DNA from: Methanomicrobiales archaeon HGW-Methanomicrobiales-3
Lineage (GTDB): Archaea > Halobacteriota > Methanomicrobia > Methanomicrobiales > Methanospirillaceae
Reading direction: 5' to 3'
NCBI GenBank assembly: GCA_002839605.1
Contig: PGYK01000007.1
Coordinates: 62,001 to 126,000, forward strand
Length of the DNA: 64,000 bases
Below the pieces are notes generated by a model that worked only from the letters and a program-made list of their open reading frames with translations, searched no databases and had not been told where the DNA came from. The translations under genes and the position numbers were made by a program. Below, one piece after another: positions 53,136 to 61,603 of this stretch (within the stretch, counting starts at the first letter, position 1; every line of letters begins with the position of its first letter).

Positions 53136-53377
53136 ACGAATGCGGTCTGGGGTTTGCAGGTTTCTGGTGTTTTCTGCTGGTAGATGATCTGCCGTGCATC
53201 ACGGAAGTTAAACTTCTCGATGATCAACTGGCGTTCTTTGAGTTTCTTTAAAGCATACCGCACCGTTCGCGGTGCAAGGTGGGTCTTTTCAACAAGGTCC
53301 TTGTGGGTCATAGCCCCACCCGCATCCAGGATTGCCAGCACCGTCTTTGACGATGGTGGTAACGTTGTAGGATACAT
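53132..53377 (-). CDS. Winged-helix regulator (MarR/ArsR-like)
   Basis: The 81-residue protein is a winged helix: SKTVLAILDAGGAMTHKDLV then KTHLAPRTVRYALKKLKERQ and the wing LIIEKFNFRDARQIIY. Similar short archaeal proteins regulate neighbouring genes. The operator palindrome lies 4 bp upstream of its ATG, at the predicted transcription start, which indicates autoregulation. First gene of the regulator pair. Confidence 0.85.
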   Translation of the reverse strand: MYPTTLPPSSKTVLAILDAGGAMTHKDLVEKTHLAPRTVRYALKKLKERQLIIEKFNFRDARQIIYQQKTPETCKPQTAFV

Positions 53378-53381
53378 AGTA

Positions 53382-53404
53382 ATATGTTAACACTGTTAAC
53401 ATAT
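53382..53404. promoter_or_regulatory. Perfect 23-bp palindromic operator
   Basis: Arms ATATGTTAACA and TGTTAACATAT are exact inverted repeats about one central C. The site lies 4-27 bases upstream of the winged-helix gene start and coincides with its expected transcription start. The likely ligand is the winged-helix protein itself or the second regulator. Confidence 0.85.
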
Positions 53405-53415
53405 GAACCTGTCGG

Positions 53416-53427
53416 TATTTTATAGTT
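53416..53427. promoter_or_regulatory. Bidirectional TATA box
   Basis: The sequence reads TATTTTATAG on the plus strand and CTATAAAATA on the minus strand, each a fair TATA box. It is about 28 bases from the plus-strand ATG at 53448 (giving a near leaderless transcript) and about 40-50 from the minus-strand ATG at 53377. Confidence 0.55.
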
Positions 53428-53447
53428 GAATTATTATACCGTAGATT

Positions 53448-53810
53448 ATGCTCGGGAGGCAGGAACGGATGGCGATTCTGCTCCTTCTTGGCGTTGCTGC
53501 GGTAGTCATTGCAGCCCATGGTATGCTGACCGTTCTGGGAAAACAGCCGTTTTCCCAACCCTTTACGAATTCGTCAAATGATGGCGAGCTGGTATTTTTC
53601 ACTGGCACCATTGAACAGGCAACGCTTACGAAAAACGGCGGACATGTAACCCTGCGCATCCGGAATATCTCGGTTTTCATCCCGTCACAGGCAGCGCAGG
53701 GATATGCATTCCAGAAAGGCCAGCAGGTTACCCTGTATGGGATTGTTGAGACCTATCGCGGGGAAAAGGAGATTGTGGTAAGTTCCGCCGAAGATATCAG
53801 GATCGGCTAA
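53448..53810 (+). CDS. Membrane-anchored OB-fold protein
   Basis: The 120-residue protein has an N-terminal span (MAILLLLGVAAVVIAAHGML), then an OB-fold core: ELVFFTGTIEQATLTKNGGH, VTLRIRNISVFIPSQAAQ and GQQVTLYGIVETYRGEKEIV. It resembles short archaeal nucleic-acid binding OB domains of the YhaM/tRNA-anti type, here tethered to the membrane, probably outside. It is divergent from the regulator pair and shares the operator region. Confidence 0.78.
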   Translation: MLGRQERMAILLLLGVAAVVIAAHGMLTVLGKQPFSQPFTNSSNDGELVFFTGTIEQATLTKNGGHVTLRIRNISVFIPSQAAQGYAFQKGQQVTLYGIVETYRGEKEIVVSSAEDIRIG

Positions 53811-53857
53811 GCACACTCTTGTCCGGCTGCCTGATGAAATTGCCGTTGATGGGCAGA

Positions 53858-54481
53858 TTATGGCTTCCTGCGGGTCTTCGTCATTTGAGCCGGTGGAATT
53901 TCAGGAGATCCCGTTCGCCTCTCCTGTGCCCGTTCTATGGCTGCAAGCGATTTCTGTGCTGTATTCCGCACATCCTCATCCGGGTCCTGGAGGGATTTAG
54001 TCAATCCGGGAACCGCCCGTTCATCGGCAATATTTCCCAGTGCCCAGGCAGCATTCTTCCGGACAGTCTTTTTTTTGTCGGTTAAGAGTTCAATAAGCGG
54101 AAGGGTAGCACGGGGATCTTTCAGTTTCCCAAGACCCCAGGCCGCACCGACGCGCAACCATTTGTCCGGGGATTTCATCGCGTTGATGAGGGGTTCCACG
54201 CACCGGCTGTCGCCGATCCTGCCAAGGGATTTTGCCGCCAGCCACTGTACATCAACAAAGGGGTCATTGAGGGCTTCGAGCAGCGGTTCAATAGCCGTGC
54301 TGTCCCCTGCGGTTCCCAGAGCCTCGGCGGCTTTCCAGCGGAAAGTGAGGTTGGGGTCTTTAAGAAGCGCGATGTACCCTTTTACCTGTTCTTTCCTCCG
54401 CTCCTCCAAAATGCCGGGGTCTTCCGGTTCCGACTCACGGGATGGCACTCCTTTAGGATCTGACAGTTCTGCATCCCCCAT
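53858..54481 (-). CDS. HEAT-repeat (PBS-lyase type) protein
   Basis: The 207-residue protein consists mainly of about five HEAT repeats, for example FRWKAAEALGTAGDSTAIEP, VQWLAAKSLGRIGDSRCVEP and VRKNAAWALGNIADERAVPG. The N-terminal 40 residues are acidic and of low complexity (GVPSRESEPEDPGILEE). ATG 54481 is chosen over ATG 54502 and one at 54619 because of composition. Such proteins are scaffolds; partners unknown. Confidence 0.85.
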   Translation of the reverse strand: MGDAELSDPKGVPSRESEPEDPGILEERRKEQVKGYIALLKDPNLTFRWKAAEALGTAGDSTAIEPLLEALNDPFVDVQWLAAKSLGRIGDSRCVEPLINAMKSPDKWLRVGAAWGLGKLKDPRATLPLIELLTDKKKTVRKNAAWALGNIADERAVPGLTKSLQDPDEDVRNTAQKSLAAIERAQERRTGSPEIPPAQMTKTRRKP

Positions 54482-54839
54482 TCTAATCCTACAGCCACCC
54501 ATTCGTGATACTGAACCATTAACTTTTCCGGTAATCCCACGTCCATCCCTCTGGTTTTGCGAAAAAAATGAACTGGATGAAGAGAATTTCAAAATAATGG
54601 CTCCTGGAGAAACGTTCATGGATGGTTATTTTTCAGAACCGCGATTCGGTTCTGCATTGAAAACCGGATCGCGGTTGATCCTCAAACATATCCAGAATAC
54701 GCACTGCCGCCTCCCCAGAATGAGTGTCATTACCGCAGAACAAAACGGGAAAATAATTGTTATTGTGCTTTTTACAGTTCGCCTGCGAGCCCTTGCTTAC
54801 ACACATTTCTCACGTGTAAAAATGGAGTCCGTTTTTTTG
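54482..54839. other. Intergenic region with GC-rich hairpins
   Basis: 358 bases without a gene. It has two small inverted repeats: CAGAACCG/CGGTTCTG around CGATT at 54634-54654 and AACCG/CGGTT around GATCG at 54662-54676, similar in style to the GATC repeat field at 41676. The rest looks like random sequence. Confidence 0.5.
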
Positions 54840-55676
54840 TTACGGGAACATCTCAAGGGTAACAGAAAAATTCCTTACTGTATGGGTCAGCGATCCCATA
54901 CTGATGACGTCTGCCCCGGATGCTGCATACCCGGCAAGGGTTTTTTCATCAATGCCCCCGGAAACCTCGACCGTCACGCGATCGCGCAACCCCGCCTTTG
55001 TTAAACGCAGGAGCGTATCAGCAACCTGTCCCGCCGTCATGTTGTCAAGCATGATAATATCGGTACCTGATTCCGCCGCCAGAACTGCGTCATCCGCGGA
55101 TTCGACCTCGACTTCGACTTTCTTGTAGATCGAATACGCCTTAGCCCTGCGGATTGCCTCCGGAATCGGGACAAGCGCGAGATGGTTATCCTTGATTAAG
55201 AATCCCTCGCTGAGATTAGTACGGTGGGGATCGCCGCCCCCGATAATGACTGCCTTCTTGTCAAGAGCCCCGAATCCGGGGCAGGTCTTCCGGGTAGCGG
55301 CAATCCGGCAGGCAGGTTTTTTTGCGCGAACCAGATCGCCAAGAGCCCGGGTCCGGGTGGCTATCCCGCTCATCCGCCCGATGATGTTGAGAGCAGTGCG
55401 CTCGACAAGGAGTATCCTCTTAGCACTTCCCTCAAGGGTTAAGAGAATCTCGCCCGGCCTGACCGTATCCCCGTCCTTTTTTGCCGGAGTGACCCTGACC
55501 AGAAAATGGGAGAAAAGTGTTGTCGCCTCTGTGAGCCCGGCCACAACTCCTGCTTCCTCCGCACGGATTACGGCACGGGTGTCAACATCCGGGATAATAA
55601 CGTCAGAAGTGAGATCCCCTGCAGGGGCGTCTTCCTCAATGAACCGGAGCAGATATTCAAGGGTGACCATGGGCAT
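54840..55676 (-). CDS. nadC: Nicotinate-nucleotide pyrophosphorylase (carboxylating)
   Basis: NadC converts quinolinate and PRPP to nicotinate mononucleotide. The 278-residue protein shows the family segments EDAPAGDLTSDVIIP, RTALNIIGRMSGIATRTR, AATRKTCPGFGALDKKAVII (catalytic TRKT) and GGGDPHRTNLSEGFLIKDNH, and ends with the glycine-rich SGGIDEKTLAGYAASGADVI. It lies 9 bases downstream of nadX, consistent with NAD de novo synthesis; nadA is not in the window. Confidence 0.97.
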   Translation of the reverse strand: MPMVTLEYLLRFIEEDAPAGDLTSDVIIPDVDTRAVIRAEEAGVVAGLTEATTLFSHFLVRVTPAKKDGDTVRPGEILLTLEGSAKRILLVERTALNIIGRMSGIATRTRALGDLVRAKKPACRIAATRKTCPGFGALDKKAVIIGGGDPHRTNLSEGFLIKDNHLALVPIPEAIRRAKAYSIYKKVEVEVESADDAVLAAESGTDIIMLDNMTAGQVADTLLRLTKAGLRDRVTVEVSGGIDEKTLAGYAASGADVISMGSLTHTVRNFSVTLEMFP

Positions 55677-55685
55677 ATCCCGGGA

Positions 55686-56444
55686 TCAGGTACCAACAAT
55701 GATGGGGTCGCTTAATTTCTCCAGCAGGCAGAGGATTGAGAGCGCTGCAAGGTAACTTGTTGCCGGGTTATCGGGGCTGGTGAAGTTGGTCACCTTGATA
55801 TAGGTCTCACCAAAATCGCCCTCAAAGAAGAGCTCGTGTACATTCCGGTCAACCGCCGGATCAACCCAGAGTTCCACATCAGTATCCTGCCCCGCAGCAA
55901 GGCTCATCGCGACCGAGACATTCACATTCTTTGGAAATGCTTTGATGCACTCGTTGGCTTTTCCGGAGAATATCATCTTCCGGGCATCTGCGGTGATACC
56001 AAGAGACGCCGGGCTCTTCGTTGTCCGGAGGAGCAGTCGGCTGATACGCGAGATTCGGCCGATCTTTAAGTTGTCGAGACCAAAGATGGCTCCGCTTGGG
56101 ATGTAGACCTTCCTCTTATGTTCAATGGCTGCTGATCGGACCTGGTGGCGGAAGTCCTTGTCGGTAAGGGCACCAACACTCATAATCACCATATCTTTTC
56201 CTGCCCTGAGGACATCGAGCGTGAACGTCCGGGCAGCGTTGACCGAGGCGGCTTCAACGATGATGTCCACATCCGCGTTTAAGAATGATGCAAAATCCTC
56301 ATACGATTGTGCACCTGCAAGTGCTGCGATCTCCTCTGCCCGTTCAGGCACCTTATCGTAGACAGCCGAGATTGCAAAACCGCTGGCATGGACTGCAATG
56401 ATATGGCCGATATTACCACAGCCCAGCAGCCCGATCTTCATCAT
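55686..56444 (-). CDS. nadX: L-aspartate dehydrogenase
   Basis: NadX makes iminoaspartate from aspartate for NAD synthesis. From the ATG at 56444 (or the adjacent one at 56441) it has 252 residues and begins MMKIGLLGCGNIGHIIAVHA, a Rossmann GxGxxG. IVEAASVNAARTF and SVGALTDKDFRHQV are typical of NadX; YIPSGAIFGLDNL follows. An upstream open frame extends to 57035 but is antisense to the methylthiotransferase gene. NadX replaces NadB in organisms without oxygen. Confidence 0.96.
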   Translation of the reverse strand: MMKIGLLGCGNIGHIIAVHASGFAISAVYDKVPERAEEIAALAGAQSYEDFASFLNADVDIIVEAASVNAARTFTLDVLRAGKDMVIMSVGALTDKDFRHQVRSAAIEHKRKVYIPSGAIFGLDNLKIGRISRISRLLLRTTKSPASLGITADARKMIFSGKANECIKAFPKNVNVSVAMSLAAGQDTDVELWVDPAVDRNVHELFFEGDFGETYIKVTNFTSPDNPATSYLAALSILCLLEKLSDPIIVGT

Positions 56445-56525
56445 GACTAACAGATTATGGGTACAATCGGTTAATGGTTGTGCTGATGGTGGATATGCCA
56501 GTAAGGCAATTATTGAATACGTCCA

Positions 56526-57806
56526 ATGAATACAGCAGCAACAGCAATGCAAAACATGCCACTTCAGGATCCCGGCGCCGTGTTCGATCCGTTGTCCGGG
56601 CGGCGGGTCTATATCGAGACCTATGGGTGCCGGTACAATTTCGGGGACACGGCAAAACTCGAAGAGATCCTTAAAAGTCGTGGATCCACCATTGTTGTAT
56701 CTGAGCATGAAGCGGATGTCGTAGTGGTCAACACCTGCACGGTGGTCGCCCCAACCGAGCGGAGGATGCTGCGCCGCCTCGCACAACTCAGAAACCGGCC
56801 CCTTTTTGTAACGGGTTGTATGCCCGCAGTTCAGGCAAACGCTATCCGAAGTGTCTGTGATCCCGTATTTATCGACCCTGATGTAATCCAGCAATCCTAC
56901 AAACGGGTGAACACGGTTGGAGGTGATGATACGGGAATCGTCCAGGTGGCGCAGGGGTGCATGGGGAAATGTACTTATTGTATTACCCGGCTTGCCCGGG
57001 GCCGGCTGAGGAGTTTTACGGCAGCAGAAATCCACGATCAGGTCAGAGCATTTTCCCGTGCAGGGAGTGTGGAGATCCAGCTCACGGCACAGGATGTCAG
57101 TGCGTGGGGGAGGGATTGCGGGGAATCATTCCCTGAGCTCCTGCGGCGGATTTCTGACATTCCTCCGCCGTCCATGCTCCGGGTCGGGATGATGAACCCG
57201 GCAACGGTGAGGGTGATTCTCGATGATCTCGTGGATGCATACTCTATTAACCGGATCTTCCGGTTTGTCCACCTGCCGGTACAGTCCGGATCGGACGCGG
57301 TTCTCGCCCGCATGGGGCGGGAATATTCCGTTGCCGAGTATGAAGAAATCGTACGAACTTTCCGGAGGAAGATGCCGGATGTCACCCTGATGACTGACAT
57401 GATCGTGGGTTTTCCTCATGAGACTGAGGATGAATTCAACGATTCGCTGGCGCTCCTCGATCGTATCCGGCCGAACAAGGTGAATGTCACCCGCTATTCA
57501 AAGCGCCCGCTCACGCCGCTTGCACAGGAGAAAGATTTCCCGGACTTTGTGAAAAAAGATCGCTCACGCCTGATGAACACTCACGCGGAACGGATCTATG
57601 CAGATATAAATCGTCCGCTTATCGGAACAACCGTCCCCTTCGTCGTTACCGAGATCATCCGCCCGGGATCGGTTATGGGGCGATCTCCTGCCTATGTCGG
57701 GATCGTCATCAACGAAGACCTTCCCGTTGGCTTTGAAGGTCGTGCCCGTCTGGAAAAAGACCGGAAATATTTCTTCATCGGGAAACGCGAACCATCCCAG
57801 ACCTGA
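56526..57806 (+). CDS. tRNA (t6A37) methylthiotransferase, MtaB/CDKAL1-type
   Basis: A radical SAM enzyme adding a methylthio group to t6A37 in tRNA. The UPF0004 N-terminal domain starts YIETYGCRYNFGDTAKLEEI with further cysteines in VVNTCTV and FVTGCMP; the radical SAM triad is CMGKCTYCITR. A C-terminal TRAM domain ends the protein (EIIRPGSVMGRSPAYVGIVI). Homologues begin at VYIETYGC; the first ATG at 56526 gives 426 residues with 27 extra N-terminal residues. Other ATGs at 56547 and 56556 are also possible. Confidence 0.95.
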   Translation: MNTAATAMQNMPLQDPGAVFDPLSGRRVYIETYGCRYNFGDTAKLEEILKSRGSTIVVSEHEADVVVVNTCTVVAPTERRMLRRLAQLRNRPLFVTGCMPAVQANAIRSVCDPVFIDPDVIQQSYKRVNTVGGDDTGIVQVAQGCMGKCTYCITRLARGRLRSFTAAEIHDQVRAFSRAGSVEIQLTAQDVSAWGRDCGESFPELLRRISDIPPPSMLRVGMMNPATVRVILDDLVDAYSINRIFRFVHLPVQSGSDAVLARMGREYSVAEYEEIVRTFRRKMPDVTLMTDMIVGFPHETEDEFNDSLALLDRIRPNKVNVTRYSKRPLTPLAQEKDFPDFVKKDRSRLMNTHAERIYADINRPLIGTTVPFVVTEIIRPGSVMGRSPAYVGIVINEDLPVGFEGRARLEKDRKYFFIGKREPSQT

Positions 57807-57894
57807 AACCTGGTATCCGGAACCAAAAAGGAGCGGTTTAATAGGCCCGGGCAGCAACACTTTCTATCTGATTACGCCGGATAAGGTGAATGTT

Positions 57895-58434
57895 ATGGAC
57901 GAGATCGAGAAAGGTTTTGAGAAGATAAAAGAGAAGATAGATCAACTTGCCGACCTCCAGGAAAAGGGAAAAACCCTGTCGGAAAAAGTGCAGTCGAATG
58001 ATGCAAAACTCCTTGAGAGGATGGCCGACTCTGCAAAACCTGTGGTAAAAACGATCGGTCTGAACCTTCTCATGAAGGGCAAGCAGGACACCAAGGGCGA
58101 GCTGTACCACCCCCAGTATTATCCCCAGAAGATGATCATTCTCGGGAAGACCGATCCTGCACCCTGTCGCCCTGACAATCCCTCCATGCAGGTCATTGAC
58201 CAGTTCTGCGTCCTCTCTGAAGAAGGGGAGTTTTTTGAACTGATGTACAGTTTCGATGGATTCCTTACCGATTCCTATCTCAACCCGGTTACCGCCCGGC
58301 AGGCAATCGACCTGTACGGGTACGATACAATGTTCATGCTCTACCAGGCATTGCATGACTACCTCGAGGGAGAAGAAGAACTCATATCTGCACTTGAAAA
58401 AGTGATCGGGTACGTTTTTGCCCGGAAGAATTAG
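57895..58434 (+). CDS. Conserved protein with coiled coil, function unknown
   Basis: The 179-residue protein starts at ATG 57895 behind GGTGA. Residues 1-50 form a charged helix (EKGFEKIKEKIDQLADLQEK) probably a coiled coil; the rest is a globular part including VKTIGLNLLMKGKQDTKGEL, YYPQKMIILGKTDPAPCRPD and VIDQFCVLSEEGEFFELMYS. No known family recognised. It lies 88 bases after the methylthiotransferase and is followed by a T-rich terminator. Confidence 0.8.
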   Translation: MDEIEKGFEKIKEKIDQLADLQEKGKTLSEKVQSNDAKLLERMADSAKPVVKTIGLNLLMKGKQDTKGELYHPQYYPQKMIILGKTDPAPCRPDNPSMQVIDQFCVLSEEGEFFELMYSFDGFLTDSYLNPVTARQAIDLYGYDTMFMLYQALHDYLEGEEELISALEKVIGYVFARKN

Positions 58435-58446
58435 TCCCGGACGTCC

Positions 58447-58464
58447 TTTTTTTTATCCTTTTTT
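58447..58464 (+). terminator. T-rich terminator
   Basis: Two T-runs, TTTTTTTT then TTTTTT, follow the coiled-coil protein gene within 30 bases of its stop. Confidence 0.6.
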
Positions 58465-58541
58465 GATTAGTCGGGTATGGTAACAGTCAGGATTCTGACC
58501 GGGCTATGGCTCTTTAAAAAACGAAAACGAAAAACGTTTGA

Positions 58542-58615
58542 TGGGCCCGATGTGATTCGAACACATGACCTCCCGGTTATCAGCCGGGCGCACCACCGGG
58601 CTATGCTACGGGCCC
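58542..58615 (-). tRNA. tRNA-Ile (GAT)
   Basis: Read on the minus strand the acceptor GGGCCCG pairs with CGGGCCC, discriminator A, anticodon arm CCCGG-CTGATAA-CCGGG with anticodon GAT, and T-arm ATGTG-TTCGAAT-CACAT. CCA is not encoded and no intron is present. It stands alone between two plus-strand genes. Confidence 0.96.
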
Positions 58616-58753
58616 AAAAGTTTGCCTGAATTTTACCCTAATAACTACTCCATCAGAGTTTTTATAGGTTGTGAATCCCCGCCCCCGCTTCCGGTTCAAT
58701 CAGATAGGGATATGTGAGAGAAAAAACACGGTATATGGTAAGGAATTGGGATC

Positions 58754-60523
58754 ATGGAAAGACGGTATCTTTTGGGAAATGAAGCGATCGCCCACGCCTG
58801 TCTTGAGGCGGGCGTTGATTTCGTATGCGGGTATCCGGGAACACCCTCGTCCGAAGTGATCGATACGCTGCGGACGCAGCCTGACCGCTCGTATTACCTC
58901 GAATGGTCGGTGAACGAGAAGGTGGCGCTCGAGAACGCGCTTGCTGCCGCATGGTGTGGGGTCCGCGCACTCTGTACCATGAAACATGTGGGGCTCAATG
59001 TTGCTGCCGATCCACTGATGACGAGCGCCTATACGGGGGTGACCGGGGGCCTGGTCATCATGAGTGCCGACGATCCGTTCGCCCACAGTTCCCAGAATGA
59101 ACAGGATACCCGGTGTTATGCCCACTTCGCGCGGGTGCCCTGTTTTGACCCCGCCAGCGTGCAGGAAGCGCATGACATGATCCCTAAGGCGTTCGCCCTC
59201 TCCGAGGAGTTCGGGCTCCCTGTTCTCTTCCGGCCCACAACCCGCATCTGCCATTCCAAGGGCGATGTCGAACTGGGCGAAATCGTCAAAAGCTCCCGCA
59301 GGGGGGATTTCCATAAAGATCCGCGGCAGTACGTGGTCATCCCTGCCCATACCCGCATCCTGCACCGGAAACTCAACGAGAAACAGCCTGCACTGAAGAA
59401 ACGTCTCGTGGAACTCGGGTTCAACCGGTACGAGATCCGCGGGAAGACTGCAATCATTGCAAGCGGGATTGGCGCTTCGTATGTCGAGGAGCTACTGCCT
59501 GCGGGGATTTCGTTCATGAAGATCGCTGCTTATCCTATCGATGAGGACTGGCTGGCGGAATTTGTGCAGAAGCACGATAAAGTGCTCGTCATCGAGGAGC
59601 TTGCTCCTGAAGTGGAAGAGATTGTCCGGCAGGTTGCCGGAAATGTTCCGGTTTTCGGGAAGAAGAACGGCTATGCCCCGTACGAGGGAGAACTCTCGCC
59701 TTCCGCTGTTGCTGCGATCATGGAGAAGGCGGGGTTCCCCGTCAAAACCCCGCTCTCTGCCAACCCGCCCGTGCCGGATGTCCCCGCCCGCCCCCCGATT
59801 CTCTGCGCCGGATGCCTGCACCGCAGTGCCTTCTACGCCATAAAGAAGGTGTACAAGGATGCTGTCTACCCAAGCGACATCGGGTGTTACACCCTCGGGC
59901 TCCAGCTTGGGGCAGTTGACACGACCATCTGCATGGGCGCGTCGATAACTGTTGCAAGCGGTATCGCCCATTCCGGCGAACCGCGCGATGTGATCTGCAC
60001 CATCGGGGACTCCACGTTCCTCCACACCGGTATCCAGGGGCTCCTGAACGCGGTGTATAATGGTGCGAACATGACCGTGGTCATCCTTGACAACCGCATC
60101 ACCGCGATGACCGGCCACCAGCCGAACCCGAACACCGGTGCAAACGCCTGCGGTGTTGAAAGTCCGCCCGTCTCTCTGGATGCGATCTGCCGCGCATGCG
60201 GGGCATCGTTTGTGGAGACGATCGACCCGTATGATGTGACGGGAATGGTCAACCTCCTGCAGGAAGCAAAGAAGCGGAGTGGTGTGAAGGTGATCATTGC
60301 CAAACAGATGTGCGTGATCATGGCCCGGCGCAGCGGGGTCCGGCGCGGGAAATACCGGGTGGATACTGAGGCCTGCACCGGCTGCGGCACCTGTGTGCGG
60401 TTCGGTTGTCCGGCGATCGAGTTCGTGGATGAGAAGGCCCGGATCAACGAACTCTGCAATGGCTGTGCGGTCTGTGCCGATCTCTGTCCTTTCGGGGCAA
60501 TCGTGCGGGAGGGGAAGAAATGA
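58754..60523 (+). CDS. iorA: Indolepyruvate:ferredoxin oxidoreductase, subunit alpha
   Basis: IorA is the large catalytic subunit that oxidises aryl pyruvates with CoA, using thiamine diphosphate. The N-terminal pyrimidine-binding domain includes GYPGTPSSEVIDTL, the ThDP domain has CAGCLHRSAFYAIKK and GDSTFLHTGIQGLLNAV with DNRITAMTGHQPNP, and the C-terminal ferredoxin part has CTGCGTCVRFGCPAIEF and CNGCAVCADLCPFGAI. 589 residues is typical. It may run in the biosynthetic direction in methanogens. It overlaps iorB by 4 bases. Confidence 0.97.
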   Translation: MERRYLLGNEAIAHACLEAGVDFVCGYPGTPSSEVIDTLRTQPDRSYYLEWSVNEKVALENALAAAWCGVRALCTMKHVGLNVAADPLMTSAYTGVTGGLVIMSADDPFAHSSQNEQDTRCYAHFARVPCFDPASVQEAHDMIPKAFALSEEFGLPVLFRPTTRICHSKGDVELGEIVKSSRRGDFHKDPRQYVVIPAHTRILHRKLNEKQPALKKRLVELGFNRYEIRGKTAIIASGIGASYVEELLPAGISFMKIAAYPIDEDWLAEFVQKHDKVLVIEELAPEVEEIVRQVAGNVPVFGKKNGYAPYEGELSPSAVAAIMEKAGFPVKTPLSANPPVPDVPARPPILCAGCLHRSAFYAIKKVYKDAVYPSDIGCYTLGLQLGAVDTTICMGASITVASGIAHSGEPRDVICTIGDSTFLHTGIQGLLNAVYNGANMTVVILDNRITAMTGHQPNPNTGANACGVESPPVSLDAICRACGASFVETIDPYDVTGMVNLLQEAKKRSGVKVIIAKQMCVIMARRSGVRRGKYRVDTEACTGCGTCVRFGCPAIEFVDEKARINELCNGCAVCADLCPFGAIVREGKK

Positions 60524-61104
60524 GCGAAAGTTTCGATATCCTGATCGTGGGGATCGGGGGGCAGGGGACGATCCTCGCCTCAAACATCCTTGGCGAAGCC
60601 TGCCTGATCGAGAACCGGCATGTCCGGGGAGCAGAAACCCACGGGATGGCCCAGCGCGGCGGGTCAGTCGAGAGCCATATCCGGGTTGGGGGCGAGCACG
60701 GCCCGCTCATTCCGCCGGGCCAGGCAGACCTCCTCATATCGTTCGACCTTCTCGAAGCGCTCCGGTACTCGCACTACCTGAAGCAGGGTGGGAAGATGGT
60801 GGTTAACCGTCGCATGGTCCTCCCCACGTCGGTCTTTACGCAGAAAGTTGCACTGCCATCGGAAGAGGCTATCATCGCGGCACTCGGGAAGTATCATCTC
60901 TGCCTGCTGGATGCCGATACGATGGCAACCGAAGCAGGAAGCCCGCTCTCCCAGAATGTGGTGATGCTGGGAGCAGCTGCCGGTGCCATGCCGCTCAAAC
61001 CCGAATCCCTCCTTGAGGCGGTGAAGCGCCTTGTCCCGAAGAAGACGGTGGAGATCAATGCCAGGGCGTTTGAGGCTGGGCGGGCATTCGGCGGGCAGTG
61101 TTGA
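60520..61104 (+). CDS. iorB: Indolepyruvate:ferredoxin oxidoreductase, subunit beta
   Basis: IorB is the gamma-type domain of 194 residues. It opens with FDILIVGIGGQGTILASNIL and has RGAETHGMAQRGGSVESHIR, the two hallmark segments. It forms a heterotetramer with IorA. Last gene before the AT-rich right end of the window. Confidence 0.97.
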   Translation: MSESFDILIVGIGGQGTILASNILGEACLIENRHVRGAETHGMAQRGGSVESHIRVGGEHGPLIPPGQADLLISFDLLEALRYSHYLKQGGKMVVNRRMVLPTSVFTQKVALPSEEAIIAALGKYHLCLLDADTMATEAGSPLSQNVVMLGAAAGAMPLKPESLLEAVKRLVPKKTVEINARAFEAGRAFGGQC

Positions 61105-61133
61105 TGATACTTATGATTCTTTAATAAAATGCA

Positions 61134-61149
61134 TTTTTCTTTCTCTTTT
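61134..61149 (+). terminator. T-rich terminator after iorAB
   Basis: TTTTTCTTTCTCTTTT begins about 30 bases after the iorB stop, marking the end of the conserved block and the junction with AT-rich DNA. Confidence 0.5.
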
Positions 61150-61278
61150 GATTATCTTTAATTCCCTCAAAAATGTGTTATTTTTAAATTTTGTTCTTAA
61201 AAATCGGTTATTTCTTAATCCAAAATCTCTCTAATGCAAAATATGACTTATTAGAGAAAGTTTTATGATTACCTAATG

Positions 61279-61297
61279 CCTATTAATTTTTAATAGG
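61279..61297. promoter_or_regulatory. Inverted repeat upstream of the island's first gene
   Basis: CCTATTAA and TTAATAGG are perfect inverted repeats around TTT. The site lies 7 bases before the ATG at 61305. It is well placed as an operator or 5' leader hairpin for the small-protein/ATPase pair. Confidence 0.65.
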
Positions 61298-61304
61298 TAG
61301 TCAC

Positions 61305-61538
61305 ATGGTAAAACCAAAAGTCGAAAGCGAAACAAAAAATGCAAAATTTAAACGAATTGCTTCTGCGCGGACTACTCGCATTTTGGAAGATCTTCGTTTA
61401 CTTGGAAATTGTGCTAATACGAGCCATTACAGTTACACTGAAAGTGATGCTTTGAAAATTTTTGCTGCTATTGAAAAAGAGATGAAACGAACAAAATCTC
61501 TGTTTAACAAGCCGAAAACTGAATTTTCACTGGATTGA
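61305..61538 (+). CDS. Small conserved protein of a putative defence island
   Basis: A 77-residue basic protein: FKRIASARTTRILEDLRLLG, then NCANTSHYSYTESDALKIFA and AIEKEMKRTKSLF. From memory such short proteins, with the pattern LRLLGN.. YxYTxxD..KIFxAIEKE, are found in bacterial clusters next to DNA methyltransferases and GHKL ATPases, but I cannot verify this here. The gene is AT-rich with codon use unlike the genes before it, and lies 65 bp before the ATPase gene. Its function is not known. Confidence 0.75.
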   Translation: MVKPKVESETKNAKFKRIASARTTRILEDLRLLGNCANTSHYSYTESDALKIFAAIEKEMKRTKSLFNKPKTEFSLD

Positions 61539-61603
61539 GCGCTATGTTTGATTATTCAGCTAAGACTCCCGCAATAAATCAGATCAATTAAGTTGGTGAA
61601 TAT

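Noticed and set aside
53937-55004. 355-residue plus-strand frame
   Set aside because: It runs antisense to the HEAT-repeat gene and through the intergenic region into nadC, with low-complexity Ser/Arg composition typical of a shadow frame.
56445-57035. N-terminal extension of the nadX frame (about 200 residues)
   Set aside because: Antisense to the methylthiotransferase; NadX homologues start at MxKIGLLGCG.
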